Shown here: piece by piece, positions 41,566-48,157 of the stretch | Numbering within the stretch: the stretch's first letter is position 1 | How the letters are laid out: every line of letters begins with the position of its first letter | DNA from: Reyranella soli | GTDB taxonomy: Bacteria; Pseudomonadota; Alphaproteobacteria; Reyranellales; Reyranellaceae | Assembly: GCF_007992495.1 (NCBI RefSeq) | Contig: NZ_BKAJ01000069.1 | Span: 1-64,000, forward strand | Direction: 5' to 3' | Length of the DNA stretch: 64,000 nt | Notes under the pieces: model-generated | What the model was told of the DNA's origin: nothing | The model's input: only the letters and a program-made list of their open reading frames with translations | Databases searched by the model: none | Program-made: the position numbers and the translations under genes

Positions 41566-41676
41566 CCCCACACGGCGCGCCGAGGCGGGATCCGGTGCTA
41601 CGTCGCCCGTCGCGTCTCACGCATCAAGCGCATGATTTGCGTGGCCTCGAGCCGGCCGCCGATCGGCAGGCCATCC
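41566..41676 (-). repeat. 111-bp duplicated segment, copy 1 (truncated gene end)
   Basis: Nearly identical (two differences) and in the same orientation as 44681-44791. It encodes the last ~21 codons and stop of the protein at 44713-45042 plus its downstream flank, but has no upstream part here, so it is a gene fragment. The surrounding 289-bp gap (41501-41789) otherwise holds nothing I can support. Confidence 0.85.
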
Positions 41677-41789
41677 GCGGTTTGAACTTTGATAGGGCAC
41701 GACTCTGACCCGCGGCGCGACCGGGCCGATAGAAGCTGGCACCGGGTTTTCGCTGCCGGGGCAGCCGTTCGCTGATCGCTCGTTGCAAC

Positions 41790-42827
41790 CTACGAGCCGT
41801 TTGCCTCGTCGAAAAAGGCCTGGACTGCCCGGAACAGCTCCAAGCGGTTCCTTTCCATCATGATGGAATGCGTGCCCTCCGCGAGTGTGACCATGCGCTT
41901 CCCGGGGGCGTTTACCAACAGGGGAAACAGCGTCTGCGCCATGTAGGTCGGCGTATCGCGATCCCATTCGGCGAGGACAAGCAGAGTCGGCACCGTGATC
42001 TTCGCCGGATCGTAGTAGGGCTTGCCGGCACCGAAGAACTCCAGGCCATCCTGCACCACGCCGTTGGGCGCGCGCAGGACCGGCGGGGTCATCGTTGCGC
42101 CGTCCGGGTCGCTCGCGAACACCGCGTCAGCCCAGGCGTCGAACCAGCCGGCGGGGATGAGGCTTGCCTTCTTGGTCTCGGGCACGCCGGTCATCCACCG
42201 CTCGAGCGCCTGCTCCCGGCGGACGGTCCGGTATGCACCGAGCGGCCCGGGCCCGGCCTGGACAAGCGAGGCAGTCTGACGAATCCAGGGCGGCGCGTAG
42301 AGCGCAAGCCGCTCGACCTTTGTCGCGTTCTGCGTGGTGTAGGTCGCCATCAACGTCGAGCCCCACGAATGGGCGAGCAGGTTGAGGCGCGCGATGTTGC
42401 GGCGCGCGAGGATGAAATCGACGACCGAGCCGATGTCCTTCACCGCAGTCTCGCCGCGCACGATGGGAGGATTCTTTTGAGCCTCCTCCGACATCTCCTT
42501 CGGCCGTGTCGACTTGCCATAACCGCGAATGTCGAGGAGGTAGACGTCGTAGCCGCGTGCGGCGATGAATTCCATCCACGATTGGCCATCGAGCCTCATA
42601 TCGAACGTGGTGTGGGCGGGATAGGTCGCACCATGCACGAACAACACCGTCCGTTCAGGGCGAAACGCAGTCATCGACGCCGGTCGCTTGTTGCGCACAA
42701 AGAGGTCGATGCCGGGGTCGGCGGCCTTCACCATCATCTCTTCCGTGACCAGCTGCACGGTCTGCGCCGAAGCGGCGCCCGCCACCGTAAGGGCGGCCAA
42801 CAATCCGAGGATGATTTTCGCGATCAT
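41790..42827 (-). CDS. Secreted alpha/beta hydrolase
   Basis: 345 aa with a signal peptide (cleavage near ASAQT). Alpha/beta-hydrolase fold: oxyanion region VLFVHGATYPAH, nucleophile elbow LLAHSWGSTL (Ser), catalytic Asp in LAEWDRDTP and His in EGTHSIMMERN. The arrangement DIRGYGKSTRP fits the esterase/haloperoxidase-like group. The substrate cannot be told. It stands alone, with possible co-transcription from 43160. Confidence 0.85.
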   Translation of the reverse strand: MIAKIILGLLAALTVAGAASAQTVQLVTEEMMVKAADPGIDLFVRNKRPASMTAFRPERTVLFVHGATYPAHTTFDMRLDGQSWMEFIAARGYDVYLLDIRGYGKSTRPKEMSEEAQKNPPIVRGETAVKDIGSVVDFILARRNIARLNLLAHSWGSTLMATYTTQNATKVERLALYAPPWIRQTASLVQAGPGPLGAYRTVRREQALERWMTGVPETKKASLIPAGWFDAWADAVFASDPDGATMTPPVLRAPNGVVQDGLEFFGAGKPYYDPAKITVPTLLVLAEWDRDTPTYMAQTLFPLLVNAPGKRMVTLAEGTHSIMMERNRLELFRAVQAFFDEANGS

Positions 42828-42857
42828 GTAGTTCCTCCGAGTGTGACCTGCCGGACG

Positions 42858-43160
42858 TTAGATGTCAGCGCCGACGAGGAGCATACGCTCATGCATGACC
42901 GCACCGACTTTTGCGTTTTCCGCCAAGAGAGCCTGCAGGTCCGGGCTGCCACTCACAGTGGAGAACGATTTTGCATAGGCTGCCATGTCGGCAAAAACGA
43001 CGATAAAGAGCCAATTGCCAGTGTCGGGACCGGTAAAGATCTGGTTGAGTCGGACGTCCAGCGCACCGTTCTTCATCCACAGCGCTTTTGAGCGCTTTGC
43101 GATTGCTGTTGAGGCCGCCGCATCTGGCGTCGTCCAGCGAGTTACTACCGTAACAGTCAT
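42858..43160 (-). CDS. Small dimeric alpha/beta-barrel-like hypothetical protein
   Basis: 100 aa from ATG 43160, with AAAGGGAGAG upstream; the longer frame to 43223 lacks support. Begins with a beta-strand (TVTVVTRW), has GNWLFIVVFADMAAYAKS in the middle and ends with MLLVGADI, an order typical of ferredoxin-like dimeric barrel proteins. No catalytic residue is evident. 30 bp upstream of the hydrolase gene on the same strand. Confidence 0.62.
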   Translation of the reverse strand: MTVTVVTRWTTPDAAASTAIAKRSKALWMKNGALDVRLNQIFTGPDTGNWLFIVVFADMAAYAKSFSTVSGSPDLQALLAENAKVGAVMHERMLLVGADI

Positions 43161-43281
43161 GGTATCTCTCCCTTTGTTGGTTCTGAGCGAGCCAGGTGCA
43201 ATACGATGCAGAAGGCGTCTCACCGCTTGTGTGAATGTCAGTCAGTCATGCAGTCGAATGGGAAGGGCCGTCCCGCGAGTA

Positions 43282-43795
43282 TCAGGGCAGCTTGTAGGTG
43301 CCGGTCCATTTCAGGCTGGCGGCAATGTCGTCTTCTGCCCGTGGGCGATGGATCTGGCGGACACCGCCCATTGCGCCCGAGATGCCGACATACTTCCCGG
43401 TGCCACCCGATCAGCGTTTGTGTTTCCTTGAGCGTGTCGCCTTCGGGCGACGATGTGTAACTCGTATAGAATTTGTCGCCCGCCAAATCAGAAAACTCGC
43501 AGGTCCCCAGTTCGGTATCGAGCTTTCCCTTGATGAGGCGCAGACTTCCGACACAGCGACCCGCAACACGATCTCCGAAGCCGTCCGGCTTGTCAGCCAC
43601 CAGGCCGTTCTTGCCTTCATAGACGTACTGAACATGCTCTTCACCCATGGCCACCTTCTTGAGCGTAACCTGAGCGACGATCGTCACAGCGATGTTGCCT
43701 TCCTTTGGCAACACCGTTTGGGCGCTCGATGGAAATGGGACGCAAAGCAACGCGGATGTACATAGGCTCGCAGTGAGCCATACCCGTGTGATCAT
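43282..43795 (-). pseudogene. Secreted hypothetical protein, frameshifted
   Basis: Start ATG 43795 with GAGGGGG upstream and a clear signal peptide (cleavage near SSAQT). About 130 codons read normally to ETQTLIG. There, an extra base in the C-run at 43406-43408 shifts the frame. In the other frame the protein continues naturally (GGTGKYVGISGAMGGV, then SLKWTGTYKLP and stop at 43282). Unrepaired, the reading runs on to a stop at 43238. Either a true pseudogene or a sequencing error in a homopolymer. No known function. Confidence 0.7.
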
Positions 43796-43828
43796 GGGAT
43801 GCCCCCTCATTATCCGCCCAACGAGCAT

Positions 43829-44215
43829 CCGGCCATTCGAACAGAGGAACCTTGATTTTTGTCATTCCGGGAAATCGTATTGGCGCGGCCGTCACCGATC
43901 TCGCGCAGAAGTTATGCTCCATCGACACTGCGGCCTACGCTGACAGCGAGACCATCACGACTAGTGCGTCTGTGATCATTGAAGGACGTACCAGTTCGTC
44001 AAATCCACACTGACATTGAAGACAAGCTTCAGTTCAGGCTCGGACTCGCCAGTGACTGCAGGCTTTCAAGCATGGTGTGCAGCAAGACGAGACCGCGCGC
44101 CTGAAAGCTCGGGCGTGCGGGGTGCTTCTCGACGTCTCAGATGGATAGTCGGCCTGAAGCCGCATTGAACAAGTCTATTGCTCTCGCGTTGCCGACGGCC
44201 AATTGGGAGCAATCG
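43829..44215. other. Gap without a clear gene
   Basis: 387 bp. No frame with protein-like composition and a ribosome site, no tRNA-like or terminator structure that I can support. It presumably holds the promoters of the frameshifted gene (minus) and the lipoprotein gene (plus). Confidence 0.5.
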
Positions 44216-44515
44216 GTGATAGAGCGCGTCTTCATACTTTGTCTTGCGTTGGCGGCGTGCAGCCAGCCCTCACAATCCGCAAGGGTGCCCGGCCTTTTGA
44301 GACCGGGAATGACCGAGCAACAGGTCATAGAGGCCAGCAACAATCGTCTGCCCGATCGCGTGATAGACCGAACCTGCGGCAACGAAACCGCCGCCCCATT
44401 TGCTTGCCGGATCTACGTTTACGAGGCCGCCTGGCGCGAGGGCCGCTACCGACCGAAGCAATCGGTCGTCTTCGAGCAGATCCGCGGAAGGTGGCTGGTA
44501 AGCCGGTGGCTCTGA
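44216..44515 (+). CDS. Small lipoprotein, GTG start
   Basis: 99 aa from GTG 44216, with GGGAG about 7 bases upstream. The N-terminus FILCLALAACSQPSQ is a short lipoprotein signal ending in the lipobox LAAC, which is why this start is preferred over the ATG at 44141. The mature part has RPGMTEQQVIEA (BamE/SmpA-like opening pattern) and two further cysteines, and ends EQIRGRWLVSRWL. Function unknown. Confidence 0.68.
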   Translation: MIERVFILCLALAACSQPSQSARVPGLLRPGMTEQQVIEASNNRLPDRVIDRTCGNETAAPFACRIYVYEAAWREGRYRPKQSVVFEQIRGRWLVSRWL

Positions 44516-44524
44516 TTTTGCTGC

Positions 44525-44680
44525 TCAGCTCGCCCGGTTGAACTTGCCGTTCACCAGGTGGGTCTTGCTCCACTCCTTGCGTGATTCACCGGACACGAAG
44601 CGGCCATAGGCATCGGGAACGCCCTCCAGCCTCGCGGCGCGTGGCAGCCCCGATTACAGGCTCGCCGCTGAGGACCATCG
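44525..44680 (-). pseudogene. Internally deleted third copy of the XRE-S24 repressor
   Basis: Reading leftwards, 51 codons and stop read like parts of the two intact repressors at 45117 and 46477: VLSGEPVIGLPRAARLEG, then DAYGRFVSG fused directly to RKEWSKTHLVNGKFNRAS. The piece between FVSGDSMEP and the SRKEW segment, including the S24 active site, is deleted in frame. The N-terminal DNA-binding half is absent; its place is taken by the 111-bp repeat that begins at 44681. Confidence 0.82.
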
Positions 44681-44791
44681 CCCCACACGGCGCGCCGAGG
44701 CGGGATCCGGTGCTACGTCGCCCGCCGCGTCTCACGCATCAAGCGCATGATCTGCGTGGCCTCGAGCCGGCCGCCGATCGGCAGGCCATCC
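44681..44791 (-). repeat. 111-bp duplicated segment, copy 2
   Basis: Copy inside the intact gene at 44713-45042, covering its C-terminal codons and 32 bp beyond the stop. The partner is at 41566-41676, 3115 bp away in the same orientation. The left edge abuts the repressor remnant exactly, so this is a recombination junction. Confidence 0.85.
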
Positions 44792-45042
44792 TTGACCGCG
44801 AAAATGCCGACGGCACGTGCCCGGCGGAACTCGCCGTCTTCGTACTCCCGATAGGTATCGAGGGCATCGTTCAAGGTCGGCCGGTGCTCGTACTCGTAGT
44901 CGCCGGCACGGCCGTCGCTGCTTGTCTCCTGCCACCACGAGACGACGACGAAGGCGTCGGCCTGTCCCAGGAGGGCGGCGCAATCGACCTGCCAGGCCGA
45001 CAGGCGCCTGGCACGGCTGGCGAGGGCTTCATCAGAGGACAT
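44713..45042 (-). CDS. Hypothetical protein under a repressor-type operator
   Basis: 109 aa, acidic, soluble (QVDCAALLGQADAFVVVSWW, GDYEYEHRPTLNDALDTYRE, a C-terminal GGRLEATQIMRLMRETRR). GGAG lies upstream of ATG 45042. I do not recognise the family. Its promoter carries a palindrome like those near the adjacent S24 repressors, so it is probably repressed with the prophage genes. Part of its 3' end is duplicated at 41566. Confidence 0.68.
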   Translation of the reverse strand: MSSDEALASRARRLSAWQVDCAALLGQADAFVVVSWWQETSSDGRAGDYEYEHRPTLNDALDTYREYEDGEFRRARAVGIFAVKDGLPIGGRLEATQIMRLMRETRRAT

Positions 45043-45066
45043 GGCGGCTCCTGCTCCGGGAGCCAC

Positions 45067-45095
45067 GATATGATAACTATGGTTATTTTTGTCAA
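45067..45095 (-). promoter_or_regulatory. Promoter with operator palindrome for the gene at 44713-45042
   Basis: On the minus strand, TTGACA (45090-45095) is followed after 17 bp by CATATC (45067-45072). The spacer holds the inverted repeat ATAAC-4-GTTAT (45073-45086). The AGTTAT/ATAACT element is shared with the control regions of both intact repressors. Confidence 0.65.
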
Positions 45096-45116
45096 GAGGG
45101 CCGGGTTATCCCCAGG

Positions 45117-45851
45117 TCAGCTTGCGCGGTTGTACTTGCCGATCACCAGGTGCGCCTTCTGCCATTCACGGCGCGACAAGGTGTAGGTCTTGGCCGGATT
45201 GTACTGTTTGACCGTCCAGCTCGCCTCGTTACGCCGGACCAGCCGCTTGATCAGCACGTAGCGCGAGCCGTCGGCGGTCTCGCGCAGGAAGACGCAATCG
45301 TCGCCCGGCGAGACGTCACTCGACGGATTGACCAACAGCAGGTTGCCACGCTCGTAGGCCGGCTCCATCGAATCGCCGGACACGAAGCAGCCATAGGCCT
45401 CCTGTATGCCTTCGAGACGTGGATCGCGCGGGATCCACGACACCGGCTCGCTTGACAGGAGCATGGCGCCCTCGCTGCCGCCCTGCGCAGAGGCGAATAC
45501 CTGTAGCGGCGGGCGTCCGCTCGCTGCTCGCGCTGCGGCGCTCGCTGCCGCTGCACCGGCGCGGCGGCCGCGCTTGCCGCCTTCGGCGAGCGACAGATCG
45601 TCGTCATCGCCGGCCAGCGACACACCAACCGTCTTGTCGCCACGGTTCGACTGCAGCCAGTTGACTGACAGCTGCAGCGCCTGCGCGAGCTGCACGATCG
45701 ACTTCGGCTCGGTGTCGCCGCGTCGTTCGATCTGCGCGATGCCGCCTTGTGTGATGGAATAGCCGGCGCGTGTTACGCGCCGCGCCAGCTCGGCCTGGGA
45801 CCAGCCCTTGGCCTTGCGCTCAGTTTTGACCCGTTCGCCAAGTGTCGTCAT
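45117..45851 (-). CDS. XRE-S24 (CI/LexA-like) transcriptional repressor, copy 1
   Basis: 244 aa. Residues ~5-65 are an XRE helix-turn-helix (WSQAELARRVTRAG, TQGGIAQIERRG), a linker rich in Ala and Arg follows, and residues ~115-244 are the S24 peptidase-like domain with the Ser161 (SGDSMEPAY) / Lys202 (YVLIKRLV) dyad. ATG 45851 is preferred because the paralogue starts with the same MTTLGERVKTER. The usual Ala-Gly cleavage pair is not obvious (ASAQGG in the hinge), so SOS self-cleavage is uncertain. Divergent from a Cro-like remnant, as in lambdoid immunity regions. Confidence 0.93.
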   Translation of the reverse strand: MTTLGERVKTERKAKGWSQAELARRVTRAGYSITQGGIAQIERRGDTEPKSIVQLAQALQLSVNWLQSNRGDKTVGVSLAGDDDDLSLAEGGKRGRRAGAAAASAAARAASGRPPLQVFASAQGGSEGAMLLSSEPVSWIPRDPRLEGIQEAYGCFVSGDSMEPAYERGNLLLVNPSSDVSPGDDCVFLRETADGSRYVLIKRLVRRNEASWTVKQYNPAKTYTLSRREWQKAHLVIGKYNRAS

Positions 45852-45868
45852 GACGGCAATGCTAGCGC

Positions 45869-45903
45869 AGTTATTGATAACTGAGGTTTCAATAAAATAT
45901 AAC
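45869..45903 (+). promoter_or_regulatory. Cro-side promoter overlapped by a repressor operator
   Basis: The inverted repeat AGTTAT-2-ATAACT (45869-45882) covers the -35 TTGATA (45874-45879). An 18-bp spacer leads to TATAAC (45898-45903), pointing toward the decayed Cro-like gene. A repressor bound here would block that promoter. Confidence 0.6.
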
Positions 45904-45936
45904 ATTGGTGGATAAATTCCCGGCCATGGACCTCTC

Positions 45937-46096
45937 TTGAAGGCCGTGACCCGGGCCAGCGGGCAGTCCGCCTTGGCGAGGCGCATCGGCAAGACACTAT
46001 CGCATATCGCTCAGTGCTTGCGGCGCGGCCGGGTCGGTCCGACCGCCTGCCCGACGTGTTCGGCAAGCTGCCCCAGCCCAGCGAGGCCCTCCGATG
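45937..46096 (+). pseudogene. Decayed Cro/YdaS-like regulator
   Basis: From TTG 45937 the reading SGQSALARRIGKTLSHIAQ and LRRGRVGP matches the first helices of YdaS/Cro-type HTH proteins. The expected region after the recognition helix is missing and the frame changes near 46040, where the next frame reads RLPDVFGKLPQPSEALR and stops at 46096, a typical YdaS C-terminus. So the gene has an internal deletion plus a frameshift. Its stop overlaps the next ATG (ATGA). Confidence 0.6.
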
Positions 46097-46231
46097 ACGT
46101 CGACGCACAGTCCGTTCGCCCGGCGGTGGGCGGAGATCGAGACGCGCGCGCCGGAAGCTGGGCGCTCTCCGCCCATTCAGGCAGCAATTGATGCTATTTC
46201 CACTGGGAGGCGTGATTTCAGCGAATGCTGA
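46094..46231 (+). CDS. Small putative phage protein
   Basis: 45 codons (FARRWAEIETRAPEAGRSPP, then AAIDAISTGRRDFSEC) beginning at an ATG that overlaps the stop of the Cro-like remnant, the usual spacing of early phage genes. The stop codon lies inside the first TTTCA/TGAAA palindrome. Length and lack of known relatives make it uncertain. Confidence 0.35.
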   Translation: MTSTHSPFARRWAEIETRAPEAGRSPPIQAAIDAISTGRRDFSEC

Positions 46232-46317
46232 AATAGGCGGAATTGGTGAAATCTATTGCGAAGTTTCACTGTCCGTCCTGTTTTCAACAAATGCTGAAAA
46301 CGGCTCATTTAGTGAAA
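46215..46317. repeat. Two composite operator-like repeats, 66-bp period
   Basis: Unit 1 (46216-46251) and unit 2 (46282-46317) share the plan TTTCA-RCRAATGC-TGAAA, 13 bp, GTGAAA. Each begins with a palindrome; in unit 1 it is perfect over 20 bp (46215-46234). An additional TTTCAC at 46264-46269 makes an inverted pair with GTGAAA 46246-46251, whose centre is 33 bp from the centres of both palindromes. The rest of 46232-46476 has no gene. Confidence 0.7.
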
Positions 46318-46476
46318 GGCCTGGAAGGTGAAGAGCAACCGACACCCGGTTCGGGCTAAGTTGCCTTCGCCTCCTCAGGCAAGAGCACTACGGCGCCATC
46401 CGGAGCTGCCTTTTGGAGCTTGACGACCGAGCTGGGGCGTTGTCGCCAAAGGAATTTCGGGAGAGGCCCCGCGTCC

Positions 46477-47184
46477 TCAGCTCGCCCGATTGTACTTGCC
46501 GATCACCAGGTGCGCCTTGCGCCACTCCTTGCGCGACAGGGTGAACGTCTTCGGTGGATTGTACTGCTTCACCGTCCAACTCGACTCGTTTCGACGGACC
46601 AGCCGCTTGACCAGCACATAGCGCGTGCCGCTCTTGTCCTCGCGCATGAATACGCCGTCGTCGCCCGGGTTGACCGCCGCCTTCGGGTTGACCAGGAGGA
46701 TGTTCCCCTTCTCGTAGGCGGGCTCCATCGAGTCTCCGGAGACAAAGCACGCATAGGCCTCGTCGATCCCCTCCAGGCGGGCATCGCGCGGCAACCATGC
46801 TACGGGCTCGTTGCTGAGCGTCATCGCGCCTTCGTCCCCGCCCTGGGCGGAGGCAAAAACCTGCAGTTGCTGCCGCGGCTCTGGGATGGCCGCCGGCCGC
46901 GTTCCCGCGCGCCCTCCGGATGGCAACATGCTGAGCTGCAGATTGTCTACGGTGACGCCGGCAGTCTTCTCTCCGTGGGTGCTCTGCAGCCAGGTCACCG
47001 ACACACCGAGCGCCTGCGCAAGCTGGACGATCGATTTCGGCTCGGTCTCGCCGCGGCGTTCGATCTGCGCGATGCCGCCTTGCGTGATCTGGTAGCCCGC
47101 CTTGGTCACCCGCTGCGCCAGCTCCGCCTGCGACCACCCCTTGGCCCGGCGCTCCGTCTTTACCCGCTCGCCTAATGTCGTCAT
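46477..47184 (-). CDS. XRE-S24 (CI/LexA-like) transcriptional repressor, copy 2
   Basis: 235 aa, highly similar to the copy at 45117-45851 in the first 70 residues and the last 130; the linker differs. HTH at residues ~5-65, S24 domain with Ser152 (SGDSMEPAY) and Lys193 (YVLVKRLV). Hinge again ASAQGG. The recognition helix region is almost the same as in copy 1, so both may bind the same operators. Divergent from the small HTH-like gene at 47276. Confidence 0.93.
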   Translation of the reverse strand: MTTLGERVKTERRAKGWSQAELAQRVTKAGYQITQGGIAQIERRGETEPKSIVQLAQALGVSVTWLQSTHGEKTAGVTVDNLQLSMLPSGGRAGTRPAAIPEPRQQLQVFASAQGGDEGAMTLSNEPVAWLPRDARLEGIDEAYACFVSGDSMEPAYEKGNILLVNPKAAVNPGDDGVFMREDKSGTRYVLVKRLVRRNESSWTVKQYNPPKTFTLSRKEWRKAHLVIGKYNRAS

Positions 47185-47228
47185 GGAAAACCTCGTCGGC
47201 GTGACTGCACTGCTGTCATTTCCAGTGC

Positions 47229-47271
47229 ATAACTAAGATATTGACTGAATACCATGGTCACGTCAAGTTAT
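47229..47271. promoter_or_regulatory. Divergent control region between repressor 2 and 47276
   Basis: Contains ATAACT (47229-47234) and AGTTAT (47266-47271), the same hexamers as in the other repressor operators. Minus strand: TTGACG (complement of about 47260-47265) then CAATAT 17 bp on, toward the repressor. Plus strand: TTGACT at 47241-47246 toward the gene at 47276. Confidence 0.5.
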
Positions 47272-47275
47272 CATC

Positions 47276-47599
47276 ATGTCGACATCGCCCTATCCATCGC
47301 TGCTCGTTGCCCCCACCACACCGCACGCCCTGCCGTGTTTCAGGCTCTCGGATGGCATGCAGGATCTGCAATCGGCTTTCCGCAGACCGCTCTGGGATAC
47401 CGAGTGTGCCAGTATACTGGTCGAATGTGCAGACCGCTGTACCAACGCCGAGATCGCCGACCTCATTGCCGCGCGGACCGGCATGCGGTTCAAGCCGAAG
47501 ACGGTGAGTGACCGCCGTGCAGCGCTTGGCCTCGGCGCGCCTGGCCGTAATGACTGGACATCCCCCCTGCGACGCCTGAGGCCCTGGCAGGGCGGTTGA
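47276..47599 (+). CDS. Small HTH-like phage protein
   Basis: 107 aa; the C-terminal half (NAEIADLIAARTGMRFKPKT, VSDRRAALGLGAPGRNDW) looks like a GcrA-like or homeodomain-like DNA-binding segment found in small proteins of alphaproteobacterial prophages. It lies where a Cro-type or early gene would be, divergent from repressor 2. An ATG at 47254 in another frame makes the exact start uncertain. Confidence 0.6.
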   Translation: MSTSPYPSLLVAPTTPHALPCFRLSDGMQDLQSAFRRPLWDTECASILVECADRCTNAEIADLIAARTGMRFKPKTVSDRRAALGLGAPGRNDWTSPLRRLRPWQGG

Positions 47600-47637
47600 T
47601 GCGCCAATGGTCCTTCATCGTCGTTGACGACGAAGGC

Positions 47638-47701
47638 TTGACTCTCCCACCGGATTTTGTGGCCTGTCCTTGCCGACACTCACTTCGAGGAGATCGGCAC
47701 C
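47638..47701 (+). promoter_or_regulatory. Phage leader repeat, copy 1 (before terminase)
   Basis: TTGACT (47638-47643), then a GGATTTTGTGGCCTGTCC-type block and TGCCGACACTCAC, ending at the small-terminase ATG. It aligns with 52007-52065 and 62971-63033. Probably a promoter plus ribosome-binding leader; the weak -10 would be GCCTGT about 18 bp after the -35. Confidence 0.65.
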
Positions 47702-48157
47702 ATGGGCAAGCGCGGCCCCGCATCCAGCTTCAAACCCGACTTCTGCAACCTTGCCCGCAAGTTCTGCATTCTCGGCGCCACCAACGAGAACCTGGCTGAG
47801 CTTTTCGAGGTCAGCGTCGCCACCATCAGCAACTGGCTGCGCGACTTCCCCGAATTCAAGGAGGCCGTAAGCCAGGGCCGCACGGTCGCCGACGCCGACG
47901 TTGCCGAGAAGCTCTACGCGCGCGCCATCGGCTACGAGCGCGAGGCCTCGCGCTACTTCCAGACGCCGGACGGGCCGCAGGAAGTGAAGTACACCCAGCA
48001 CTACGCGCCCGACACTGCCGCTTGCATGTTCTGGCTGCGCAACCGCCGGCGCGACCTGTGGCGCGACAAGATCGAGGTCGAGCATCACGCCTCCGACGAG
48101 TTGCTGGCGTTGCTCGACGCCGCCGGTGAGCGCCTGGCCAATGCCAAGCGCGACTGA
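47702..48157 (+). CDS. Phage terminase small subunit
   Basis: 151 aa from ATG 47702, right after the leader repeat. An N-terminal basic stretch leads into a homeodomain-like HTH (ENLAELFEVSVATISNWLRD), followed by VADADVAEKLYARAIGYERE and a C-terminal part ending in the overlap with the large subunit. It recognises phage DNA and feeds it to the motor. Assigned mainly by HTH type, size and position. Confidence 0.82.
   Translation: MGKRGPASSFKPDFCNLARKFCILGATNENLAELFEVSVATISNWLRDFPEFKEAVSQGRTVADADVAEKLYARAIGYEREASRYFQTPDGPQEVKYTQHYAPDTAACMFWLRNRRRDLWRDKIEVEHHASDELLALLDAAGERLANAKRD

Noticed and set aside
41617..41967. 116-aa minus-strand frame across the end of the hydrolase gene
   Set aside because: Shadow of the hydrolase joined to the repeat; the repeat is read in another frame as the true gene fragment.
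45117..45851. LexA
   Set aside because: The S24 dyad is present but the N-terminus is an XRE fold, not the winged helix of LexA, and no CTGT-type SOS box is seen; the divergent Cro-like remnant points to a phage repressor.
46215..46317. CRISPR-like array
   Set aside because: Only two 36-bp units with a palindromic core, a fixed 66-bp period and no cas genes or further spacers; fits operator or iteron repeats better.
47638..47701. Sigma-54 promoter in the leader repeat (TGGCC...TTGC)
   Set aside because: The GG-to-GC distance is 9 in all copies, not the strict 10; the conserved TTGACT upstream fits a sigma-70-type promoter better.
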